Assembly: GCF_003270085.1 (NCBI RefSeq)
Contig: NZ_QFDQ01000054.1
Location: 1 to 64,000, forward strand
Direction: 5' to 3'
Length of the DNA stretch: 64,000 nucleotides
Origin: Streptomyces triticisoli
GTDB taxonomy: Bacteria; Actinomycetota; Actinomycetes; Streptomycetales; Streptomycetaceae
Part shown: piece after piece, positions 35,846 through 43,770 of the stretch
Position numbering within the stretch: position 1 is the stretch's first letter
Layout of the letters: each line of letters begins with the position of its first letter
Notes under the pieces: generated by a model
Seen by the model: the letters and a program-made list of their open reading frames with translations, nothing else
The model's database searches: none
Told to the model about the DNA's origin: nothing
Translations under genes and position numbers: made by a program

Positions 35846-35966
35846 CGAATTCGAGGCTGTCCTGGCTGTCCGAGACGTCGGCGTGCCAGCGCAGTCTAGC
35901 CGGCTGAACCATGATCATGAATGGCTGGGTCGGTATGAGCACCGGGCTGTTGTCGCCCGACCGATG

Positions 35967-36938
35967 TCAGGTCCTGAGGGCCTCCGCGATGGCCTTGCCG
36001 AGCGCCTCACCTACCGGTGGCGGGGAGGCATGGGCGATCTGACGATACCTGACCGTCTTTCTGCCCGTGATGATCCAATCGGTTGGGAAGGACTGGAGCG
36101 CGGCCGCTTGATCCACTGTGATTTTTTTCAAGGGAGAACCGGAGGTGTCCGACTCCTGAACACCGTCGCGTCCAGGGACCTCGTTACTCAGGGCCCCACC
36201 GTTGATCCCCATGCGGGCCCAAGCCCGTTTGGTGCCGCTGAGCCCGAGGTCTGCTCCTCCGCGTCGTTCGGAGCCACCCACCAAGGTGGGCGCGAGCTGA
36301 TCCGCTTGAGCCGCCCAGGCCTCAGCACCGATCCAACCCCGCGCCGACATTGATGGGCGCAGGGCCTCACCCACGGTGACGTGTTGACTCACGGTCGGGG
36401 CGGGGATGCAGAAGTTTCGTGCGAAGGGTTCTTTCAGAGCTACCAGTACGCCCTGCTTGCGATCCTGCGGAACACCGAAGTCGGCCGCGTTGACGACGAA
36501 CCAGTGGAGCCCGTAGTGCAGGTGTGCGAGCTCATTCCGGATGAATGCGCGCACCTCCTCGAACGCCGGATCGTCGACCAGGCCTGGAACGTTCTCGATG
36601 AGGAGCGCTCGCGGCTGCATCGCGTGCATCAGATACACGGTGGCCTTGAGGAGCCCCAGCTCCAGCCCGCTGTCCGGACGTCTCTTGGTCGCGGAGGACT
36701 GCACGCGGGGCAGCCCGGCGGACAGCAGATCGACGTCGTAGCTCTCCTGGTGTTCGACCGGATCGAAATCCAGCAGATCCATTTCAAGCACGTTCCACGG
36801 AGGCCGGTTCCACCGCAGCGTCTCGCAGGCCTGCCGTTTGTGGTCCAGGAGCAGCACGGGGTCGAAGCCCGCGCGTTCAAGGCCCAGGGCGAGTCCCCCC
36901 GCTCCCGAGCACACGTCTACTGATACCAGCCTCTCCAT
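35967..36938 (-). CDS. C5-methyltransferase homologue lacking the catalytic cysteine
   Basis: 323 residues. Motif I VSVDVCSGAGGLALGLERAG, motif VI ALLIENVPGLVDD, motif VIII FGVPQDRKQGVLVAL and a motif X-like ASPPPVGEALGKAIAEAL are all present. At motif IV the sequence is SAGLPRVQSSATKRR, where Arg replaces the nucleophilic Cys of the PC(Q) motif. Without that Cys, methyl transfer to C5 is not expected. It could be a DNA-binding or regulatory partner of the intact enzyme. I recall related Streptomyces proteins with PR at this site, so it may be a stable subfamily rather than a mutation. It starts 22 bases after vsr. Confidence 0.85.
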   Translation of the reverse strand: MERLVSVDVCSGAGGLALGLERAGFDPVLLLDHKRQACETLRWNRPPWNVLEMDLLDFDPVEHQESYDVDLLSAGLPRVQSSATKRRPDSGLELGLLKATVYLMHAMQPRALLIENVPGLVDDPAFEEVRAFIRNELAHLHYGLHWFVVNAADFGVPQDRKQGVLVALKEPFARNFCIPAPTVSQHVTVGEALRPSMSARGWIGAEAWAAQADQLAPTLVGGSERRGGADLGLSGTKRAWARMGINGGALSNEVPGRDGVQESDTSGSPLKKITVDQAAALQSFPTDWIITGRKTVRYRQIAHASPPPVGEALGKAIAEALRT

Positions 36939-36960
36939 AGAGCCCCCCCCGCAGGTATGT

Positions 36961-37452
36961 TCAATTGAAGGCAGACGTGTGACCAGGGGCGTCCGCCGGC
37001 GCCCTCGCCTGGCGCAGCGACCCCCACCTGCCCTCGGAACGGATGCCCTGGACGGCGTGCATGACTGCTTCCGCGACTTCGCTGGGGCTTTCGTGTTCCC
37101 AGTAGCGCAGTACGGTCCATCCGACCGCCTGCAGATGCTCGGTTGTCTCCCGGTCGCGCGCCACGTTCTTGTCGAGCTTCGCCCGCCACCACTCCGCGTT
37201 CGACTTCGGTTGCGTTGCGTGCCATGGACAGCCATGCCAGAAGCAGCCATCCATGAAGACGGCGATCTTGGCCTTTGGGAAGACAATGTCGATGGTGCGG
37301 CGAGGCATGCCGGGCACCGGCACATTGATGCGGTAGCGGAGTCCCGCCGAGTGCAGGAGCCGCCGTACCGCGACCTCGGGTGCCGTGTCACGGGAGCCCT
37401 GGCGGCTCATGCGAGCCGAAACGGCGGGTGAAGAGGGGACGGCGTCAGGCAC
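36961..37452 (-). CDS. vsr: Very-short-patch-repair (Vsr) family endonuclease
   Basis: About 163 residues from GTG 37450-37452. Another start at MSRQGSRDTAPEV (37408-37410) is equally possible, and neither has a strong ribosome-binding site. Signature segments are RQGSRDTAPEVAVRRLLHSA, GLRYRINVPVPGMPRRTIDI, VFPKAKIAVFMDGCFWHGCP and HATQPKSNAEWWRAKLDKNV. The DIVF...AVFMDGCFWHGCP region carries the catalytic Asp and zinc ligands. Classical Vsr nicks T:G mismatches arising from 5-methylcytosine deamination. In GHKL-linked systems Vsr-fold proteins may be the restriction nuclease. The gene leads the minus-strand vsr/methyltransferase set. Confidence 0.88.
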   Translation of the reverse strand: MPDAVPSSPAVSARMSRQGSRDTAPEVAVRRLLHSAGLRYRINVPVPGMPRRTIDIVFPKAKIAVFMDGCFWHGCPWHATQPKSNAEWWRAKLDKNVARDRETTEHLQAVGWTVLRYWEHESPSEVAEAVMHAVQGIRSEGRWGSLRQARAPADAPGHTSAFN

Positions 37453-37588
37453 GGTGCCATTCTGCCAGTGGCGGCAACATGTGGCACAACACACGTGTTG
37501 CCGATGATCGGTCCGCGTCTTCGGGGCTACACAAAAGCTCCAGGTTCCCGAAGCACACGCACAGAGCTCTGCTGGACCGCGGCGCCGT

Positions 37589-38290
37589 TCACCGGCCGCT
37601 CTCCCCACCCCGCAACGAAGACAGGACCAACCGCCCGTACCGCGTCGTCAGCACCGCCGCCGTCGCCGCCACCGACACCCCGAGGCCGACCAGAAGGTGG
37701 GCCAGGGAGTGGTCGTCCAGGACTGGAGGATGCCCAGGGCCGTGCCGAGGGGCAGGTCCAGGATGGTGAGGACGCCCAGGGCACCGCTGATCTGTTGGCT
37801 TTCCTGGGTCTGGACGAGGCGGCTGCAGTCGGCGGCCTCGGCGAGGATCTCGGTGAAGCGGGCGGGGAGCGGTGCTGGTTCTGGAAGGCGAGGAGGAGTT
37901 CGTTGGCGGGGCCGTGGGCGGTGAGGTGCCGGCGCCAGTAGCCGCTGCGGAAGAGCGCGATGTTGTGCTCCACGGTGGCGACGTGGCGGGCCAGACGTCG
38001 GGGGGAGGTGAACACGTCCGAGAGTTCGTCGGTGAGCTCGTCGACGTGGTCGTGCTGGAGGGAGCCCAGCAGCAGGGCGTCGAGGTGGACGGTGCGGCAG
38101 TGCAGCGCGCCGAACTCGAAGAAGTCGTCCTCGCCCGTGTCGGGCCGGTGGCCGAGGAAGGCGGCGCCCTGCCGCAGTACCAGGGCGCTCCAGTCCGCGG
38201 AGATCCGTATGGCGTTCTTGAGCTGCTCGGCGCCGGTTTCCGGGGCCAGGGGAAATCCGTGGAGGGCGGAGCGGGAGGCCAGTTGCCACC
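37589..38290 (-). pseudogene. CATRA-like conflict-system membrane protein, truncated and frameshifted
   Basis: In consecutive frames on the minus strand are HGFPLAPETGAEQLKNAIRI, ADWSALVLRQGAAFLGHRPD and HLDALLLGSLQHDHVDELTD, then HNIALFRSGYWRRHL. A one-base shift at about 37873 gives LPARFTEILAEAADCSRLVQ and ALGVLTILDLPLGTALGIL. A second at about 37725 gives DDHSLAHLLVGLGVSVAATA ending RYGRLVLSSL. The C-terminus has two membrane segments. The order resembles the caspase/TPR-associated (CATRA) proteins that accompany caspase effectors. No start codon or N-terminal half remains. It directly follows the caspase gene. The family call is from memory. Confidence 0.5.
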
Positions 38291-38304
38291 GCCGACGGCC
38301 CGCC

Positions 38305-41300
38305 TCAGTGTTCCGGCTGCCAGCCCACCTGGATCAGGGGGGTGCCTCTCCGGCGGGAGACGAAATAGCCCCGGCCCGGAGGCAGGGGCCGGGCCCGGAC
38401 GTTGCCGAGGATCTCGCCCTCGGCGGAGTTGCCCGAGAGGACCACGCCCTGGGCGCCCAGTTCCTTGATGCGCTGCATGAACAGCTCGTAGGCGGCGCGG
38501 GAGGCGCCGGCGGAGTTGCGGGCGATGACGAAACAGAAGCCGAGGTCGCGGGCGAAGGGCAAGTGCTCGGTGAGGACGGCCAACGGGTTGCCGCTGGAGG
38601 TCGCGACCAGGTCGTAGTCGTCGACGATCACGAACGCCCTCGGACCGGACCACCAGCTGCGGTCGCGCAACTGCTGCGGAGTGACGTCCGGCGGCGGAGT
38701 GCGTCTCTCGAAGAGATCTCTGAGCTCTGCCACCTGCGTGTCCAAGGCGTTGGGCATGGTGGCGTACTGGGCCAGGTGCGAGTCCGGGACGCTGCCGAGC
38801 AGGGAGCGACGGTAGTCGGCGACGACGATACGCGCTTCGTCGGGCGTGTAGCGCTCGCAGATCTGCTTGACCAGCAGGCGCAGCAGTGAGGTCTTCCCCG
38901 ACTCGCTCTCGCCGAGGACCAGGAAGAAAGGATCGGTCTCGAAGTCGACGAAGACGGGTTGCAGGGTGTTCTCTTCGATGCCGAAGGCGATGCCGTACTG
39001 CGGATGGGCGTTGCCCTTCGGTAGTTGGCCGACGGGCAGCTCGCGGGGGAGCAGCCGGACCGGTGGGGCCGCGGGGCCCTGCCAGGCCTGTGCGACGGCG
39101 CGGCTCATGGCGGCGGTGGCGTCGGGCGGCTCCCCCTCGGGGAGGATGCCGTCGATGCGGGGCACCGCCGCGATGAAGTGCAGTTTCTCCGGCGTCTGGC
39201 CGCGGCCGGGGACGTTCGCCGGGATGTTCGCGGCGACGGTGGCGGAGAACTCCGATTCCCTGGGGTCGCTGAGCCGCAGTTCGAGCCGGTGCAGCAGGTC
39301 CTTGAGCACTGGACGCACGTCCGCGATGCGGTTCGTGGTGAGGACGACGTGGATGCCGTAGCCGAGACCGCGCAAGGCGATGTCGGTGATGGTCTTCTCC
39401 ATCATCTCGTAGTCCTGGAGGAAGCTTCGCCAGCCGTCGATGACGAGGAAGACGTCCCCCCACGGCTGGTCGGTGACCTCCCCGAGCGCCCGGCGACGCC
39501 GGTAGGTGGCCATGGAGTCAATGCCGTTGGCCCGGAAGTACTCTTCGCGCTGGGTGAGGATCGCGGAGACCTCCGCCACGGTCCGTCGAACCCGCTCGGG
39601 GTCGAGACGGGAGGCGATACCGCCCACGTGCGGAAGTTCCGCGACCGTGGACAGGGTGCCGCCGCCGAAGTCGAGCGCGTAGAACTGGACTTCCTGCGGA
39701 GTGTGGGTGAGGGCGAAGGACGCCACAAGAGTGCGTAGAAGGCTCGATTTGCCGGACTGAGAGCCGCCGATGATCAGCAAGTTGCCCGCGGCGCCGGAGA
39801 AGTCGTGCGTCAGGATCTCGCGCCGTTGTTCGAGCGGCTTGTCCACCAGGCCCAAGGGCACGACAAGTCGGGCCGTGTCCGAATTGCCGAGCTGTGTCAG
39901 GCCACGGCCCTCGAGGGCAGTCAGACCAGGAAGCAGTTCATCGAGTGTCGGTGCCTGGTCCAGCGGCGGTAGCCAGATCTGGTGGGCCGAGGGACCCTGG
40001 TTCTCCAGGCGGTTCAGGATGACGTCCATGGGCGAGTCGCCGTCAGCGGCGCGCGCGTCCGGCCCGACCCAGCCGGAAGCGTAGGCCGCCCGGAAGCCGA
40101 CCATGTGATCCATGTCGAAGCGCAGGTATCCGGCGCCGGGCACCGAGGGCAGATGATAGGCGTCCGGTACGCCCAGTACGGCCCGCGATTCCTCGGCCGA
40201 GAAGGTGCGCAGACAGATGCGGTACGACAGGTAGGTTTCCAGGCCGCGCAGCCGCTCCGTCTCCAGGCGCTGGGAGGCCAGCAGCAGATGAATGCCCAGC
40301 GAACGGCCGATGCGGCCGATCAGGATGAGCACATCCAGGAAACCGGGCTCGGCAGCCAGCAGTTCCGCGAACTCGTCGATGACCAGGACCAGGGTTGGCA
40401 GCGGTACGAGCGGAGCGCCTGCCGCACGCGCTCGATCGTAATCGAGGAGGTTGGCGTAGTTGCCCGAGTCGCGCAGCAGTTCCTGGCGCCGGATGACCTC
40501 GCCGCGGATCGCGTCGACCATGCGGTCGGCAAGGGACAGCTCGTCGGCGAGGTTGGTGATGACCGCCGCCACATGCGGCAGGCGTGTCATCTCCGCGAAG
40601 GTGGCACCGCCCTTGAAGTCCACGAGGACGAAGTTCAGTGTTTCGGAGGAGTGCGTGACCGCCAGTCCGAGGACCAGGGTGCGCAGTAGCTCCGACTTGC
40701 CGGAACCGGTGGCACCGACGCACAGGCCGTGTGGACCCCAGCCCCCCAGCGAAGCTTCTTTGATGTCCAGAATGACAGGGGCACCGTTGATGTCGACGCC
40801 CACCGGGGTGGTAAGTCTCTGAGCCGAGGCCGCCGGAGTGGTGGTTTCTGGAGCCGGGGGTGCCGGTGCGGGAAACCTCGGAGCCGGGGATGCCGGGACG
40901 GGAGGTCCCGGAACTGGGGGTGCCGGGGTGGGAAATCTCGGAGTCGGGGGCGCCGAAGTGGTGGGTTTTGGAGCCGGGGGCGCCGATGCGGGAAATGTCG
41001 GAGCCGGGGATGCCGGGGCGGGAAGTCCTGGAACTGGGGGCGCCGGGACGGGAGGTCTCGAAGCCAGCCTCGGAAACCACGTGGCTGAAGGGGCGGAGAC
41101 CCACTTCTCGGGGAGCGGCAGCAGGTCCAGCAGACGGGGAACGGAGTCGTCGCTGTCCTTGAAGGTGCTCAGCGGCTGGGCTCCCGGCCGCTGCCACGCC
41201 GCGGCCACCTTGCTCAGGAGCGCGTCGAGTTCCTCCCCCTCGTCACCGAAGGAGGCCTCCGGGGGCGTGGCCGTCTTCGCCGGGCTGCCGGTTCGGGCCA

Positions 41301-42894
41301 GCGTGGGGACGGCGAGCCGGACGTAGCGTCGTCCCCGTGTCAGTCCGAACCCCGGCTGCCCCGGCGGGATACCGCCGGCGAGGTCGCTGTCGATCCGCGA
41401 CTCCCGCGGGTCGGCGAGGGCGAGTTCGATCCACGTACCGAGGTGCAGGAAGAGGTCCTGGGGCAGGTCCGTCCACCTGTCGGCGGAGACCACGAGGTGG
41501 ATGCCGTAGTAGACCCCCTGCTGGGCGACGCGGAGCAACAGGCGGGACTCATCGGGGTAGCGTGCCGCGAAGTCCGGCCAGGAGTCGATGAGGAGGAACA
41601 CCTCTCCGTTCGACTCGCCCTCCAGCGCTCCCCGCATCCGCTTCTGGCGGAAGACCTTCGGGGACCGGATGCGCAAGGCGTCACAGAGCCGCTCTCGTCG
41701 TTTCAGCGTGGCCATGATGCCGTCGACGAGGACGCGTACGTCGTCGCCGCCGGCGTAGTCGGCCACCATGCCCACATGCGGCAGGGCGTCCAGGCGCATC
41801 ATCCCGTCCGGTTCGCCGTGCAGCCCGTAGATCTGCACCTCGTCCGGGGTGTGGGTCAGCGCCAGGGAACAGGCGAGGGTGCGCAGAACCGACGTCTTGC
41901 CGCTCCACCTGCTGCCCACGACGCCGATGTGCGGCGCGCCCCCCGACAGATCGAGTGTCAAGGTCTCCTGGAGGCCCTGCGCCGGGTCGTACATCCTCCC
42001 CAGGGGCACCCGGAGCTGTCCGTTCGGCGGCCAGTCGGGGGCGCACAGACCACGCTCGGGACTTGTCGCGAGCGCCGGCAGCAACTCGCCCAGGGGGAGG
42101 CTGTCGCCCACGAAGGGATCGTTCTCCGCACCAGGCCCCCGGTGCCACAACGCGGCTTTGGCGATAGGGATGTTGCCTTGCACGCCGGAGCGGAACTCGG
42201 TCGGTGTCTGCGGGGCCCCGCTCTCCCGGACGTGCCGCTCGATGTGCTGGAACAGCTCGTGCGCCGTGATCACACCGTCGTTGTCGATATCCGCCCGGCC
42301 GGTGCTCAGGCCATCGATGACCGCTTCGGTGAACACGGAGTGGAAGGCTCCCGAGCGGCTCTTCACCGTCTCGCCCTCGAAGGCGAACTCAAGGACGTCC
42401 GAGGCCGTCATGACGTACGTGCCCTTGCCGGCCGCCTGTGCCGACAGCTCACCGTCGTCAGGCGCGAAGGGCGCCATCCCTTGGATGTACGTCCCGCCGA
42501 AGCAGCAGTCGAGCAGGAGCACCTTGCGCCGGGCGCGGCAGCGGCTCATCTGCTCCTCGATGAACCGCGCGGAAATCGCGGTCGACTCGGGCAGGTCCCG
42601 CTTGGTGCGCAGCGTCGTGAAGAACAGACGTCCGTGCTTGTCCCTGATGCCGTGGCAGGACACATAGATCAGCAGTGTGTCGCTCGGCGAGAGATCCCGC
42701 AGCACCCGCTCGATGTGCTCCTCGATCTCCGCCTTCGACTCATTGATCAACGGGATGACCCGGTCGAAGTAGCCGATCGACTTGTCTTCCAGCAGCGCGC
42801 CCAGACGACGTGCGTCGGACGCGGGAGAGCGCAGGCGGCGCAGTCCGGAGTCGATGTAGTCGGTGGTGGCGATGAGCAGGGCGACGCGGCTCAA
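38305..42894 (-). CDS. Caspase fused to four FtsK/EccC-type ATPase domains, 1529 aa
   Basis: Residues 1-240 are a caspase-like peptidase: MSRVALLIATTDYIDSGLRR, catalytic His81 in LLIYVSCHGIRD and Cys131 in VLLLDCCFGGTYI. A canonical EF-hand loop DIDNDGVITAHE (about 202-213) hints at Ca2+ dependence. Then come an FtsK-like ATPase domain (Walker A GSRWSGKT, about 327-334), a Pro/Ala-rich linker (about 605-693), and three further domains with Walker A GATGSGKS (about 731), GGSQSGKS (about 1048) and GESESGKT (about 1333). The first of these three has DFKGGATF and VIDEFAELL, like EccC D1. The last three match the D1-D2-D3 array of type VII secretion ATPases, but EccC's N-terminal membrane helices are replaced by the caspase and one more ATPase domain. 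The start is TTG 42892-42894 with GGAGA 5 bases upstream. It lies 15 bases downstream of the EACC1 gene. Confidence 0.9.
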   Translation of the reverse strand: MSRVALLIATTDYIDSGLRRLRSPASDARRLGALLEDKSIGYFDRVIPLINESKAEIEEHIERVLRDLSPSDTLLIYVSCHGIRDKHGRLFFTTLRTKRDLPESTAISARFIEEQMSRCRARRKVLLLDCCFGGTYIQGMAPFAPDDGELSAQAAGKGTYVMTASDVLEFAFEGETVKSRSGAFHSVFTEAVIDGLSTGRADIDNDGVITAHELFQHIERHVRESGAPQTPTEFRSGVQGNIPIAKAALWHRGPGAENDPFVGDSLPLGELLPALATSPERGLCAPDWPPNGQLRVPLGRMYDPAQGLQETLTLDLSGGAPHIGVVGSRWSGKTSVLRTLACSLALTHTPDEVQIYGLHGEPDGMMRLDALPHVGMVADYAGGDDVRVLVDGIMATLKRRERLCDALRIRSPKVFRQKRMRGALEGESNGEVFLLIDSWPDFAARYPDESRLLLRVAQQGVYYGIHLVVSADRWTDLPQDLFLHLGTWIELALADPRESRIDSDLAGGIPPGQPGFGLTRGRRYVRLAVPTLARTGSPAKTATPPEASFGDEGEELDALLSKVAAAWQRPGAQPLSTFKDSDDSVPRLLDLLPLPEKWVSAPSATWFPRLASRPPVPAPPVPGLPAPASPAPTFPASAPPAPKPTTSAPPTPRFPTPAPPVPGPPVPASPAPRFPAPAPPAPETTTPAASAQRLTTPVGVDINGAPVILDIKEASLGGWGPHGLCVGATGSGKSELLRTLVLGLAVTHSSETLNFVLVDFKGGATFAEMTRLPHVAAVITNLADELSLADRMVDAIRGEVIRRQELLRDSGNYANLLDYDRARAAGAPLVPLPTLVLVIDEFAELLAAEPGFLDVLILIGRIGRSLGIHLLLASQRLETERLRGLETYLSYRICLRTFSAEESRAVLGVPDAYHLPSVPGAGYLRFDMDHMVGFRAAYASGWVGPDARAADGDSPMDVILNRLENQGPSAHQIWLPPLDQAPTLDELLPGLTALEGRGLTQLGNSDTARLVVPLGLVDKPLEQRREILTHDFSGAAGNLLIIGGSQSGKSSLLRTLVASFALTHTPQEVQFYALDFGGGTLSTVAELPHVGGIASRLDPERVRRTVAEVSAILTQREEYFRANGIDSMATYRRRRALGEVTDQPWGDVFLVIDGWRSFLQDYEMMEKTITDIALRGLGYGIHVVLTTNRIADVRPVLKDLLHRLELRLSDPRESEFSATVAANIPANVPGRGQTPEKLHFIAAVPRIDGILPEGEPPDATAAMSRAVAQAWQGPAAPPVRLLPRELPVGQLPKGNAHPQYGIAFGIEENTLQPVFVDFETDPFFLVLGESESGKTSLLRLLVKQICERYTPDEARIVVADYRRSLLGSVPDSHLAQYATMPNALDTQVAELRDLFERRTPPPDVTPQQLRDRSWWSGPRAFVIVDDYDLVATSSGNPLAVLTEHLPFARDLGFCFVIARNSAGASRAAYELFMQRIKELGAQGVVLSGNSAEGEILGNVRARPLPPGRGYFVSRRRGTPLIQVGWQPEH

Positions 42895-42909
42895 GGTGTC
42901 TCCACGTAC

Positions 42910-43302
42910 CTACGATTGCTGGTCGCTGCCGGAACGCCGCTGAAGCCACGCCTCGATCAGGGCCTTCTGGTCACTGCCCGAAAGGCCCGTGACGATCAAT
43001 GAGTCCTCGCCCTCGGTGAGTTCCACCCGCCGAGCCTGCGCCCGCTGCCGCCACTCGCTCACCAGGCTGACCATCGCGTTCAGTGCCGCCCGCGAGAACA
43101 CCCCGGTGACGAGCAGAGCTCCGAGTGTCGTGGCCGCGCCGCTCTTGGCACCCGCGGGGACGGGTTCCCCCTCCGGTCGTGCGACGGATTCGGCCGCGTC
43201 GAGCAACAGCAGCTCCTCCTGCAGCTCACGGGTGAGTGTGTCCGTCTCTTCGGCATCACCGTCCGCCGCCTCGACGGCGACGACGATCTGCATGGGTCGC
43301 AC
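42910..43302 (-). CDS. Effector-associated constant component EACC1
   Basis: 130 residues. An N-terminal alpha/beta part includes LTRELQEELLLLDAAESVAR. A glycine/alanine-rich membrane-type helix follows in AGAKSGAATTLGALLVTGVF, then LNAMVSLVSEWRQRAQARRV and VTGLSGSDQKALIEAWLQRR. This layout matches EACC1, the small conserved protein encoded beside caspase, trypsin or other effectors in actinobacterial conflict systems. GTG 43302 is favoured (GGGGGAA upstream). An ATG at 43293 is in frame. It is the first gene of the caspase-EccC operon and probably its membrane adaptor or sensor (inference). Confidence 0.82.
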   Translation of the reverse strand: MRPMQIVVAVEAADGDAEETDTLTRELQEELLLLDAAESVARPEGEPVPAGAKSGAATTLGALLVTGVFSRAALNAMVSLVSEWRQRAQARRVELTEGEDSLIVTGLSGSDQKALIEAWLQRRSGSDQQS

Positions 43303-43524
43303 GGAGTGGTTCCCCCTGTCATCCTCTGGCTCTGCGCCTCACACAGCGGACTCGTCCCGATGGCCAGGAGCGGCGATCGCGGCATGCCCCGGCACTCCGG
43401 AAAACATCAGACTGACACAGAAACACCCTTGCCAGCATCCCCGGTGACCACTTCGGTACGACAGCCGGTTTCTTGCGGACGTCCAGGACGTCTGTGAAGC
43501 AAGAGCGTGTCGTGTCCGGCTTTT

Positions 43525-43717
43525 TCAGCCAGGGGCGGCGGGTTCGGCGCCGTGCCGGAGCGTCATGGAGGCGGTCGCGACGGTGCCGTGGGCGTCGAGG
43601 GTGCCGATGCGGCGGGAGCGGGTGGGTTCGTCCGCGGCCGGTCGGCCGGGGAAGAGGGCGCAGTACTCGTCCAGGCGCCAGGACACGAACGCGCCGTCCC
43701 GGACTCCCTCGTCATGC
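43525..43717 (-). pseudogene. Fragment of a lumazine-binding/NTF2-like protein
   Basis: An open stretch ending at a stop at 43525-43527 reads FVSWRLDEYCALFPGRPAAD, then EPTRSRRIGTLDAHGTVATA and SMTLRHG. This resembles the middle of putative lumazine-binding / NTF2-like proteins. Both the start and the C-terminal FTDVFLL region are missing, and the fragment is cut on the upstream side by the neighbouring gene's terminator. Confidence 0.35.
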
Positions 43718-43720
43718 CAG

Positions 43721-43750
43721 AGCGGGCCCGCCCGGAAGGGCGGGCCCGCT
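43721..43750 (-). terminator. Terminator after the secreted DUF11-like gene
   Basis: AGCGGGCCCGCCC (43721-43733) and GGGCGGGCCCGCT (43738-43750) form a perfect 13-bp stem with loop GGAA, 20 bases downstream of the minus-strand stop. Confidence 0.85.
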
Positions 43751-43770
43751 GTGCCGGGTCGGAAGGGCGA

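Noticed and set aside
36118-36133. T-rich run (GATTTTTTTCAAGGG) as a possible terminator
   Set aside because: It lies inside the coding sequence of the second methyltransferase and no stable hairpin adjoins it.
36939-37391. Apparent in-frame extension of the second methyltransferase upstream through vsr
   Set aside because: The extension is out-of-frame vsr sequence. The true start is MERLVSVDV at 36936-36938.
38305-39463. Open frame reading through the caspase-EccC 3' end into the CATRA remnant in a shifted frame
   Set aside because: Within the caspase gene it is an Arg/Pro-rich shadow. Only the part after 38290 has meaningful similarity.
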